A stretch of DNA of 7,843 nt from Selenomonas sp. Lineage in GTDB: Bacteria; Bacillota; Negativicutes; Selenomonadales; Selenomonadaceae. The DNA lies in assembly GCA_015265235.1 (NCBI GenBank), contig JABZYJ010000091.1, positions 1 through 7,843 of the forward strand. The letters are read 5' to 3'. This document shows, piece after piece, positions 1 to 5,613 of this stretch. The notes beneath the pieces were generated by a model that ran no database searches, had not been told where the DNA came from, and saw only the letters and a program-made list of their open reading frames with translations. Both the position numbers and the translations under genes were made by a program. Position 1 is the first letter of the stretch. The number at the start of each line of letters is the position of its first letter.

Positions 1-11
1 GCCCTACCCTC

Positions 12-443
12 TTACTGGAGTTTGCCGATGACTTCATCCGTGACGTCCACGCCGCCCGAGAGGACGCTCGGATACTTCTTCGAGCTATCTAGGACGACGT
101 CCAGCTTCTTCTCCTTGACAATATCCTGCATCGCGGCGTTCAGCTTCTGTTCGAGCTGGATGCTGTACATCTGCTGCAGCCCCGCCATCTTGCGCTGGGT
201 ATCCATCTGGAGCTGCTGCGACTCCTCCGCCGTCATGTTCGGATTCGCGGTGAACTTGCTCTGCGCGTCCTGCTGCGCCTCCATGAGCTTCGCGTTCGCC
301 TCGTCGACCACACTCTTCAGCTGCGGGGCTTCCTCCTGAACGCGCGCGCGGTCAACGGTGCCGACGTGCACCTGACCGCAGCCCGCCAGTACCGTACTGC
401 CCACGAGGAGGAGCGCTGCCGCTGCTTTATTGAAATACTTCAT
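12..443 (-). CDS. OmpH/Skp-family lipoprotein
   Basis: This 143-residue protein belongs by appearance to the OmpH/Skp family, periplasmic chaperones that hold unfolded outer-membrane proteins. It has a short basic start, a hydrophobic stretch at residues 7-20 and a lipobox L19-A20-G21-C22, so the mature form should be acylated on Cys22. The mature N-terminus has the family's strand (VHVGTVDRARV), then a Gln/Glu/Lys-rich helical region at about residues 40-105 typical of Skp coiled-coil arms. It ends with a strand plus helix containing GVDVTDEVIGKL. The length is normal for the family. The start at 443 is preferred over an in-frame ATG at 461 because AAAGGA lies 9 bases upstream of it. The ATG at 461 overlaps the preceding gene's TGA and has no good ribosome site. 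It is the third of three OmpH-like genes in the window and probably cotranscribed with the one before it. The family call is fairly sure. The lipid anchor is an inference from the motif, and whether it faces the inner or outer membrane is unknown. Confidence 0.85.
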   Translation of the reverse strand: MKYFNKAAAALLLVGSTVLAGCGQVHVGTVDRARVQEEAPQLKSVVDEANAKLMEAQQDAQSKFTANPNMTAEESQQLQMDTQRKMAGLQQMYSIQLEQKLNAAMQDIVKEKKLDVVLDSSKKYPSVLSGGVDVTDEVIGKLQ

Positions 444-452
444 CGATCCATA

Positions 453-458
453 TCCTTT
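453..458 (-). promoter_or_regulatory. Ribosome binding site for the OmpH-like lipoprotein
   Basis: AAAGGA on the minus strand lies 9 bases before the ATG at 443. It sits against the upstream gene's stop codon (460-458), so translation of the two genes is probably coupled. It decides the start at 443. Confidence 0.6.
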
Positions 459-1519
459 CATTCCCGCGTTGTCTGTTCCGCCGTAATGCTCTGCATCTCA
501 CGCACCATATCTGCCGTCACATCCCGCGCCGCATCCACCGTAATGGGCGGCATATAGCGACGCTGAACGAAGGGGCGTGCGGGAGCAAGATGCGCCGCAT
601 CGTCCGCCTGCGGGGCGGTGAGGATGAGGGAAAAATGCTGCATCAGAGCGATCTTTGCCGCACGGCTGCGCACATCCCGCCAGATGGCTTCCTCGAGTGC
701 ATCTGCATCGCGGCGCACCTGCGCCAATCGTGCCGCGCGCCTCGCGGCGGCGGCATGTGCATCCTGCGCCTTTGCGGCGCGTTCCATCGCAGCGGCGTTG
801 CGTTCCTCCGCCTCCGCCTTCTGGCGATCCGCCTCCGCCTTCTGGGCGTCGATGGTTGCTTTCGCCTTTGCCGTCCACGTCGCCTGCTGCGGCTCGATGC
901 GCGCGGCAACGCGGGCGCGGATCTCCTCCTGCCATGTACGGTAGAGCTCCGCCTGACGTGCGCCGCGCTCCTGCCGCAGCGCCTCACGCTGCGCCTCAAG
1001 CCCTGCACGCTCCTGCGCCAGTTCATCCTCGGAGACGCGCGGTCCGTGCATCGCGCGCTGATTGTCGATCTTCAGGTTGATGTTTGTGATCGCATTTTGA
1101 TACTCGTCGTCGATCTGCTTCTTCCGCCGCTCGTAGTCGTCCTCCGTCTGCTTGCGGTAGACCTCAGTCAGGCGTTTGCGCTCACGATCGAGCTCGACGC
1201 GTGCGCCGATCACGGTCTGCGCATTCTTCTGCCAGACGGAGTCCTGAAACGGCGCATCGTCCGCCGCCGGAGGCGTCAGAGAAAACACCTCCGGGACATC
1301 CCTCACCGCAAGAGCAAGGGTCGCCTCCTCGGCGCGCAGTTCCATCAGCCGCGCATAGGAGGGATGCGCAGTGAGCACCTCGGAGATGCGCATAACGGCA
1401 ATATCCTCCGCCGCACGGGGCTGCTCCCGCGCGGGCAGGAAATAGCACACGGCGGCAATCATGAGGAGCACAATACCCCCTGCCAGAATCTCTCTGCGCC
1501 GCGTCTTCCAGAGTTCCAT
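458..1519 (-). CDS. Long membrane-anchored coiled-coil protein related to OmpH
   Basis: This 353-residue protein has a basic N-terminus (KTRRR), a single hydrophobic segment at about residues 11-28 without a clear signal-peptidase site, and then a short strand-like stretch with a HPSYARL motif like the start of OmpH/Skp proteins. Residues from about 105 to 290 are almost wholly charged, Ala/Glu/Arg/Gln-rich and helical, with heptad-like repeats. The C-terminus carries PPITVDAARDVTADMVREMQ, which matches the GVDVTDEVI and GGQDVTQDVI endings of the two flanking OmpH proteins. It is therefore best read as a greatly lengthened OmpH relative, about twice the usual family size, tethered to the inner membrane with the coiled coil in the periplasm. 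The start at 1519 is chosen because GGAGG precedes it by 7 bases; an in-frame ATG at 1549 would add ten residues and lacks such a site. Its stop lies just before the next OmpH-like gene. Function as a chaperone or a periplasmic spacer is inferred. Confidence 0.75.
   Translation of the reverse strand: MELWKTRRREILAGGIVLLMIAAVCYFLPAREQPRAAEDIAVMRISEVLTAHPSYARLMELRAEEATLALAVRDVPEVFSLTPPAADDAPFQDSVWQKNAQTVIGARVELDRERKRLTEVYRKQTEDDYERRKKQIDDEYQNAITNINLKIDNQRAMHGPRVSEDELAQERAGLEAQREALRQERGARQAELYRTWQEEIRARVAARIEPQQATWTAKAKATIDAQKAEADRQKAEAEERNAAAMERAAKAQDAHAAAARRAARLAQVRRDADALEEAIWRDVRSRAAKIALMQHFSLILTAPQADDAAHLAPARPFVQRRYMPPITVDAARDVTADMVREMQSITAEQTTRE
808..845 (-). repeat. 21-bp period tandem repeat coding for a heptad
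   Basis: A 17-base unit (CCGCCTCCGCCTTCTGG on the plus strand) occurs at 808-824 and again at 829-845, a 21-base period. It encodes the successive heptads DAQKAEA and DRQKAEA in the coiled-coil arm. The exact seven-codon period suggests that the arm grew by in-frame duplication. Confidence 0.75.
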
Positions 1520-1523
1520 GCAT

Positions 1524-1531
1524 CTCCCTCC
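1524..1531 (-). promoter_or_regulatory. Ribosome binding site for the coiled-coil protein
   Basis: GGAGGGAG on the minus strand lies just upstream of the ATG at 1519, with the GGAGG core 7 bases away. It selects this start over the in-frame ATG at 1549. Confidence 0.7.
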
Positions 1532-1569
1532 GTGACGAAATTGCCGCATGAAACAGCGACTTCATACAA

Positions 1570-1652
1570 AGGAATCACTGATAAAATCTGTCACAGCATC
1601 CCGACGCTTCTTTTACGCCAGTCCGAGGGACTTCCTTTTATCAGTGATTCCT
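1570..1652. repeat. Palindromic MITE-like element with 17-bp inverted repeats
   Basis: A perfect 17-base inverted repeat bounds this 83-bp element: AGGAATCACTGATAAAA at 1570-1586 and its reverse complement at 1636-1652. The 49-base interior contains a small hairpin (AGTCC at 1620-1624 with GGACT at 1628-1632). It codes for nothing. A 15-base part of the arm recurs at 3100-3114, so it belongs to a dispersed family rather than being a local palindrome. The form fits a miniature inverted-repeat element or a pair of insertion-sequence ends; no transposase or clear target duplication is visible. It lies between two OmpH-like genes and just past the upstream gene's terminator, so it may affect expression of the downstream pair. 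Confidence 0.7.
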
Positions 1653-1685
1653 AAAATGTACCGGACATCATTCTGCCCGGTACAT
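1653..1685 (-). terminator. Hairpin terminator of the OmpH-like gene at 1704-2174
   Basis: A perfect 9-base stem, ATGTACCGG paired with CCGGTACAT (plus-strand 1656-1664 and 1677-1685), encloses a 12-base loop. On the minus strand it is followed by a short run of T, four Ts counting the one that ends the stem neighbourhood. It begins 18 bases past the stop codon. The T-run is short and runs straight into the palindromic element, so termination may be incomplete. Confidence 0.6.
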
Positions 1686-1703
1686 ATAGCTGGTCGCAAC
1701 GAT

Positions 1704-2174
1704 TTACTTGCTGCTGCCCAGTTCCTTGATGACGTCCTGGGTCACGTCCTGTCCGCCGTAGACGACAGCACCCTTCTCAATGACGACGGAAAGCCCCTTC
1801 TTCTCGGCGACCTTCTTGACGGCATCCTGAATGCTGTTCTCGATCGGCTCCATCAGCTCCTCATTCTTCTGCTGGAGGCGCTGCATCGTCTGCTGATAGT
1901 AATCCGACTTCTCCTGATCGTTCATCGATGCGGACTTCGTCTCAAAATCCGCCTGTGCCTCCTGCGACGCCTTCTGCATCTCGGCGTTCGCTGCTGCGAG
2001 CTGCGGATGCTGGCTGCCGACCTGGCGATAGTCCACAACACCGACGGAGGACGTCGCCGCCGAGGCGATGCCCGAGCCGCTCTGCGTCAGTGCAAGCGCG
2101 ACAACCGAGCCGACAAAGACAACCGCGATGAGGATGCTGATGATCTTAACCTGCTTCTGTTCGAGTTTAATCAT
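1704..2174 (-). CDS. OmpH/Skp-family periplasmic protein
   Basis: This 156-residue protein has a basic start (MIKLEQKQVK) and a hydrophobic segment at about residues 10-30 followed by SGSGIASAA, which could be a cleaved signal peptide or an uncleaved anchor. Then comes the OmpH-type opening VGVVDYRQVGSQHPQL. The middle, about residues 55-115, is Gln/Glu/Lys-rich and helical as in Skp arms. The end has the family's strand and helix, KGLSVVIEKGAVVYGGQDVTQDVIKEL. Of the three OmpH-like proteins here it is closest to the usual form. The start at 2174 has AAGGAG 9 bases upstream; an upstream in-frame ATG at 2249 would lie above the promoter's -10 box and cannot be the start of this transcript. It has its own promoter and a hairpin terminator, so it can be a single-gene unit. 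Expected role: holding outer-membrane protein precursors in the periplasm for the BAM machine. Naming it skp would overstate what the sequence shows. Confidence 0.88.
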   Translation of the reverse strand: MIKLEQKQVKIISILIAVVFVGSVVALALTQSGSGIASAATSSVGVVDYRQVGSQHPQLAAANAEMQKASQEAQADFETKSASMNDQEKSDYYQQTMQRLQQKNEELMEPIENSIQDAVKKVAEKKGLSVVIEKGAVVYGGQDVTQDVIKELGSSK

Positions 2175-2183
2175 GAATGAATT

Positions 2184-2189
2184 CTCCTT
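2184..2189 (-). promoter_or_regulatory. Ribosome binding site for the OmpH-like gene
   Basis: AAGGAG on the minus strand, 9 bases before the ATG at 2174. Together with the promoter position it fixes this start. Confidence 0.7.
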
Positions 2190-2228
2190 TTCTCCTAAAA
2201 ATGTTCCATCTTTCGATCGAACGCCCCC

Positions 2229-2257
2229 ATTATAGCAAAGAGCATACAATAGTTCAA
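2229..2257 (-). promoter_or_regulatory. Sigma-A-type promoter of the OmpH-like gene
   Basis: On the minus strand TTGAAC (2257-2252) and a perfect TATAAT (2234-2229) are separated by exactly 17 bases. Transcription should begin near 2222, giving a leader of roughly 48 bases. This is the strongest-looking promoter in the window and implies abundant constitutive expression, as expected for a periplasmic chaperone. Confidence 0.85.
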
Positions 2258-2259
2258 TG

Positions 2260-2276
2260 AAGATTTGCTGATAAAA
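2260..2276. repeat. Degenerate copy of the repeat arm
   Basis: AAGATTTGCTGATAAAA matches 13 of 17 positions of the arm at 1570-1586, including the nine-base CTGATAAAA end. It lies two bases upstream of the -35 box of the OmpH-like gene. It may be a decayed copy of the repeat or chance similarity in an AT-rich promoter region. Confidence 0.3.
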
Positions 2277-2288
2277 TTGTACTTCCTA

Positions 2289-2990
2289 TTACTTTACAAC
2301 GCGATAGCCAACCAGCGCGGGGTCGAGACGCACGTTCGAGAGAGCGGGATCCATCGCCACGAGTGTGATGCCGGTATCGAGATTGACATCGACCAAGACA
2401 TCGTTCTGGAAGCGCAGACGTGCGACATAGCCGTCACGAATCGGCCATCCGTAGGTCACCGTCTCCTGTCCCGGCATAACATCCCAGCCGATCTGCTCAC
2501 CGACGCCGCCGAGGACGGCCTGCGCATCCGCGAGGTTCATGCCATAGATGAGCTCTCTGCACGCCTCCTTCGTCACAGGGCTGCTGATCGAGCCCTCGGC
2601 GATAGCATCCGAGGCACGCAGCTCCTTACGCGTCAGGCGGAGGCCGCTGATCGGATCGTTCAGGCAGTTGTTCCCCGTAAAGGTGCAGTCCACCACCTTG
2701 TATGGGCCGTTCTGCCAACGGTAGGTGTAGGTATAGATGCCGTTGACGATGCTCTGATGGATGAGCTTGCCCTCCTTGCCGTAAAGTGCGGCGACATCGG
2801 CGATGCTGGAGCCCGGCGCGATCGAATTAAAATTATCGGCCGTAATGACCTCCTGATGGTCGCGCTCCCCCTGCAGTGCGCCGTTGATCGGTGCACGGTT
2901 TGCCGTCTGCTGGCTGCCGCAGCCCGCGGCGAGAACCGCCGACGCGGCGATGGCCGCCGCTGCGAGCCCGATTTTCTTCCTATTCAGCAT
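2289..2990 (-). CDS. Lipoprotein with two BamE/BLIP-like modules
   Basis: This 233-residue protein begins with MLNRKK, a hydrophobic Ala-rich signal and VLAAGC, so Cys24 is the probable lipidated residue (Ala at -3 is tolerated but not ideal). A linker to about residue 47 is followed by two similar modules at about 48-112 and 138-203. Each has a helix motif G-x2-(I/L)-A-D-(V/A)-x3-(Y/L)-G, a Gly-rich turn, an aromatic strand (YTYRW; VTYGW), and then a strand ending in F-x-(G/N)-(N/D). This is the pattern of the small SmpA/OmlA (BamE) and BLIP-like fold; the repeat is seen in the sequence, while the fold is inferred. Cys102 and Cys109 in module 1 could form a disulfide. The start has GGGGGAG just upstream and its own promoter. 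The gene lies between the BamA-led group and the OmpH genes, so an accessory role in outer-membrane assembly is possible, but the true function is unknown. Confidence 0.7.
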   Translation of the reverse strand: MLNRKKIGLAAAAIAASAVLAAGCGSQQTANRAPINGALQGERDHQEVITADNFNSIAPGSSIADVAALYGKEGKLIHQSIVNGIYTYTYRWQNGPYKVVDCTFTGNNCLNDPISGLRLTRKELRASDAIAEGSISSPVTKEACRELIYGMNLADAQAVLGGVGEQIGWDVMPGQETVTYGWPIRDGYVARLRFQNDVLVDVNLDTGITLVAMDPALSNVRLDPALVGYRVVK

Positions 2991-3015
2991 AATGCTCCCC
3001 CTCTTTCTCCACCAA

Positions 3016-3031
3016 GCCGCCCCCCGGCGGC
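3016..3031 (-). other. GC-rich hairpin in the leader of the lipoprotein gene
   Basis: On the minus strand GCCGCC and GGCGGC form a perfect 6-base stem around a GGGG loop, within the roughly 50-base leader between the predicted transcription start near 3041 and the ATG at 2990. No T-run follows, so it is not a terminator. It may stabilise the mRNA or affect ribosome access. Confidence 0.45.
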
Positions 3032-3047
3032 AGAACCACTATGCCCT

Positions 3048-3076
3048 ATCATACACCAATCGACGCCAACATTCAA
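3048..3076 (-). promoter_or_regulatory. Sigma-A-type promoter of the lipoprotein gene
   Basis: On the minus strand TTGAAT (3076-3071) and TATGAT (3053-3048) are separated by exactly 17 bases. The start site should fall near 3041. The -35 box abuts a degenerate repeat arm at 3075-3092. The promoter separates the lipoprotein gene from the upstream glycosyltransferase operon. Confidence 0.8.
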
Positions 3077-3092
3077 GGAAGCATCGATAAAG
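3075..3092. repeat. Degenerate repeat arm overlapping a -35 box
   Basis: AAGGAAGCATCGATAAAG resembles the arm at 1570-1586 when one gap is allowed (AAGGAA then GATAAA conserved). It is in the same orientation as the exact copy at 3100-3114 and shares two bases with the -35 box of the lipoprotein promoter. Confidence 0.4.
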
Positions 3093-3099
3093 GTTCTTG

Positions 3100-3114
3100 G
3101 GAATCACTGATAAA
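3100..3114. repeat. Solo copy of the dispersed repeat arm
   Basis: GGAATCACTGATAAA is identical over 15 bases to the core of the inverted-repeat arms of the element at 1570-1652. No matching opposite arm is seen within the surrounding gap (2991-3184), so it is a solitary end or a remnant. Confidence 0.7.
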
Positions 3115-3184
3115 TTCGGCACTTGCCACGAACGCCACTATCGCACCGCGGCTTCCGTCTCAGTGCTGGACGGGAAAGAGAGGA

Positions 3185-4636
3185 TTACGGTACGCGCCGA
3201 TAGACGCGCAGTTTCTCACGTCCCTCCGTTGGCATCGTGCCGAGCAGCTCCCACCGTCCGCCCACCAGCGTCTCATCGAACGTAGCGAAGGCATGACGCT
3301 CCACGACGAGGTACACCGTCCGGTCCTGCGGCAGCTCGTCGAGGGGGAGGAACGGCATGACATTCTTGCTGTTCCAGCTCATCGCCTTCGGCGCACGCGC
3401 AGCGATCTCCTCGCGCGTCGCGAGTGCATACATCGGATGCCCCGTGTAGTAGGGAACCGTCGCCGTATAGTCGCCGCAGGAGACGAGGAGATCGTCCTCC
3501 TGCATCGTCTGCATGAGGAGTTCCGCCGCCGCTTTCCCGCTGAAATGCCCATCGCGCGGCGCATAGTGCACAGCGCCGAACACGACGGCGAGATAGAGCG
3601 CGCCGCCGAGGAGTGCTCCCGCACGCAGTACGCGTGTATTCCGGCGAAGGAGATGTGCCGTCAGGATCGCCGTTGGCAGGAAGGCGGGAAAGCTGTAGGT
3701 CGGGTACTTCGTCGCCATGAGCTGAAAAAACACGGGCACGACGATCGCCCAGACGAGGAGAAACTGCGTCCCCGCATCGAGGACGGGACGCGTGCGCCAC
3801 GCCCGCAGAAGCGCGAGCGGCAGGGCAAAACTCCACGGGAACATCCCGAGGAAGTAGATACCGAGATAGAAGTACCACACATTCCACTGCGCGTGCTCTG
3901 AGACCGTTGCACGCAGGACATTGTGAATCCCGAGGAAGGTGTTCACAAAGTCTGCCCCATGCGCCAGATACATATAGACGTACCACGGCGCACAGACCAC
4001 CGCGAGCACGAGCAGCCCCGTCGGCAGGGAAATGCGTCCAAGCGCGCGCAGATCGCGCCGCACGACGAGGTAGACGAGGATCACGAGCCCCGGCAGGAGA
4101 AAGCCGACAGGCCCCTTTGTCAGCACGCCAAGCCCTGCACACGCGTAGGCGAGATAGAAATAGCCGCGCCGCCCTTCCCGATAGCCGAGGCAGAACGCGC
4201 CGAGCGTCCCGCCGAAGAACACGAAGAGCGTCAGATCGGTCAGGATGAGTTTGGCGAGGAATCCATAGAGCACGCACGAGCCGAGAATGACCACCGACCA
4301 GAACGCCGTCCGCGCATCATAGAGCCGCCGCGCGAGCGCGTAGGTGAGGAGCAGTCCCGCCGATGCAAAGAGCGCAGGGAAAAACCGTGCGGCAAAGTCC
4401 GTCACACCGAAGACGGAGAACGCAGCGATCAGTTCCCAGTAGAAGAAGATGGGTTTATCGTACCAGTAGTTTCCGTAGATCTGCGGCGAGAGATAATTCC
4501 CCGCCGCGAGCATCTCCTTTGCCGTCTGCGCATAGTTCACCTCGACGGGTGCCGTCACGGGGAGTGCTGCATTTCCCCAGAAAAAAAGGGCGGTGAAAAA
4601 GAGCAGCACCGCCCCCAGCCGCATCCGATCATCCAT
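3185..4636 (-). CDS. ArnT/PMT-like GT-C membrane glycosyltransferase
   Basis: This 483-residue polytopic protein belongs by pattern to the phospholipid-carrier-dependent glycosyltransferases (GT39/GT83, PMT_2 type). These take a sugar from a polyprenyl-phosphate donor outside the cytoplasmic membrane and transfer it to an acceptor such as lipid A, a polymer or a protein. After the first membrane segment (about 7-25) comes the first outer loop with E32-V-N-Y-A-Q-T-A-K-E-M-L and YWYDKPIFFYW (57-67). Further marks are L-T-D134-L-T-L and L-T-K174-G-P-V-G. Many hydrophobic segments follow to about residue 370, then a soluble C-terminal domain of roughly 110 residues. The usual Asp-Glu pair of the first loop is V31-E32 here. 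The start at 4636 has AAGGAGG 6 bases upstream and overlaps the GT2 gene's end by 8 bases, so the two are translationally coupled and probably act in one pathway. Substrate and acceptor cannot be told; other arn genes are not seen here. Confidence 0.87.
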   Translation of the reverse strand: MDDRMRLGAVLLFFTALFFWGNAALPVTAPVEVNYAQTAKEMLAAGNYLSPQIYGNYWYDKPIFFYWELIAAFSVFGVTDFAARFFPALFASAGLLLTYALARRLYDARTAFWSVVILGSCVLYGFLAKLILTDLTLFVFFGGTLGAFCLGYREGRRGYFYLAYACAGLGVLTKGPVGFLLPGLVILVYLVVRRDLRALGRISLPTGLLVLAVVCAPWYVYMYLAHGADFVNTFLGIHNVLRATVSEHAQWNVWYFYLGIYFLGMFPWSFALPLALLRAWRTRPVLDAGTQFLLVWAIVVPVFFQLMATKYPTYSFPAFLPTAILTAHLLRRNTRVLRAGALLGGALYLAVVFGAVHYAPRDGHFSGKAAAELLMQTMQEDDLLVSCGDYTATVPYYTGHPMYALATREEIAARAPKAMSWNSKNVMPFLPLDELPQDRTVYLVVERHAFATFDETLVGGRWELLGTMPTEGREKLRVYRRVP

Positions 4637-5582
4637 CGTGCGCCTCCTTTTCCGCCGCCTGTGGCCTGTTGTCACACGCAATCAGGTAGAGCGGGCGATC
4701 CTTGACCTCCTGCAAAATCCGCGCGATATACTCCCCACACACGCCGAGCATCATCATCTGCATCCCGCCGAAGAACAGGCTGCATACGACGATGGTCGAC
4801 CAGCCCGGCACGGTCTCTCCACGCAGTGTCTCAAAGAGGACATGGAGGAAGAGCACCACGGCCAGCAGCGCGGACATCAGCCCCACATAGAGCCCCGCGC
4901 GCAGCGGCTGCACCGAGTAGGCAAGGATGCCGTCGAGGGCGAACGAAATCATACGCCGCAGCGAGAACTTCGAGCTGCCCGCATAGCGCGCCTGCGCGAC
5001 GAAGTCCACCGTCGTCCGTCGAAACCCGAGCGAGCAGACGATGCCGCGGATGAAGCGCGCGTGCTCGCGGTAGCGGCGCAGCGCGAGCACCGCCTTGCGA
5101 TCCATCAGGCGGAAATCCGATCCGCCCTCCTGAATCTCCACATCCGTCAGCAGGTTCAGGAGACGGTAGTAGTAGGTAGAGGTCATGCGCTTAAAGGCGG
5201 AGACGCCCTCCGTCGTCAGGCGCACGGTCTGCACGATGTCAAAGCCCTCCTCCCACTTTGCGAGGAGCTGTGGCAGGAGCTCGGGCGGATGCTGCATATC
5301 TCCGTCCATCGTGATGACCGCATCGCCGTCCGCATGATCGATGCCGCAGGTCAGCGCAAGCTGATGCCCGTAGTTGCGCGCGAGAAAAATCGAGCCGATG
5401 CGGGCATCCCGCTCGCTAAGCGTGCGCAGGATCTCACGGCTGCGGTCGGAGGAACCGTCGTCGATGAAGAGCAGCTCATAGTCATAGGGCAGACGCCCCA
5501 TCACCTCCTCCACCGCCGCCGCAAAGTGCGCGATGTTCTCCTCCTCGTTGTAGACCGGAACGACGATTGAAATGCGTTTCAC
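4629..5582 (-). CDS. GT2 polyprenyl-phosphate glycosyltransferase (DPM1/ArnC/GtrB type)
   Basis: This 317-residue enzyme should transfer a sugar from a nucleotide donor to undecaprenyl phosphate at the cytoplasmic face. The GT-A domain (about 1-220) shows VVPVYNEEENI (7-17), IDDGSSD (40-46), ARNYGHQLA (68-76) and the metal-binding D93-G-D95 in MDGDMQHPPE. RYAGSSKFSLRRM is the family's conserved segment before the membrane part. Two membrane segments follow (LYVGLMSALLAVVLFLHVLF and a second around IVVCSLFFGGMQMMMLG), the usual GtrB/ArnC arrangement. The start is a GTG. The GTG at 5582 (MKRISIVVP) has GGGAG 5 bases upstream and fits the family N-terminus; a GTG at 5594 would add four residues but has a poorly spaced ribosome site. 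It sits 31 bases after the preceding gene and overlaps the GT-C gene by 8 bases, suggesting that it supplies that enzyme's lipid-linked donor. The sugar is not determinable. Confidence 0.9.
   Translation of the reverse strand: MKRISIVVPVYNEEENIAHFAAAVEEVMGRLPYDYELLFIDDGSSDRSREILRTLSERDARIGSIFLARNYGHQLALTCGIDHADGDAVITMDGDMQHPPELLPQLLAKWEEGFDIVQTVRLTTEGVSAFKRMTSTYYYRLLNLLTDVEIQEGGSDFRLMDRKAVLALRRYREHARFIRGIVCSLGFRRTTVDFVAQARYAGSSKFSLRRMISFALDGILAYSVQPLRAGLYVGLMSALLAVVLFLHVLFETLRGETVPGWSTIVVCSLFFGGMQMMMLGVCGEYIARILQEVKDRPLYLIACDNRPQAAEKEAHDG
4643..4649 (-). promoter_or_regulatory. Ribosome binding site of the GT-C gene
   Basis: A full AAGGAGG on the minus strand lies 6 bases before the ATG at 4636 and inside the end of the GT2 gene. 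It rejects the alternative ATGs at 4681 and 4624. Confidence 0.8.
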
Positions 5583-5613
5583 GATGTCTCCCACGTCCCC
5601 CTGCTGATAATTT

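Noticed and set aside
1520..1569. Promoter for the coiled-coil gene, perhaps TATGAA just outside the palindromic element
   Set aside because: No acceptable -35 hexamer lies 16-18 bases upstream; expression may come from read-through instead.
590..1654. Long plus-strand open frame of 354 codons opposite the coiled-coil gene
   Set aside because: It is the antisense of a real gene in high-GC DNA, with Arg/Leu-rich low-complexity content, no recognisable domain and no ribosome site of note.
1560..1660. Target-site duplication flanking the palindromic element
   Set aside because: Flanks contain only A-rich partial matches (ACAA and AAAA), with no convincing direct repeat.
2265..3110. Plus-strand open frame of 281 codons opposite the lipoprotein gene
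   Set aside because: It overlaps two well-supported minus-strand promoters and a lipoprotein gene; its translation shows no coherent family.
3109..3132. Possible terminator after the GT-C gene (imperfect TTCGGC/GCC-GAA hairpin, then TTTATC on the minus strand)
   Set aside because: The stem is short and bulged and the T-run has only three bases, so it cannot be called with confidence.
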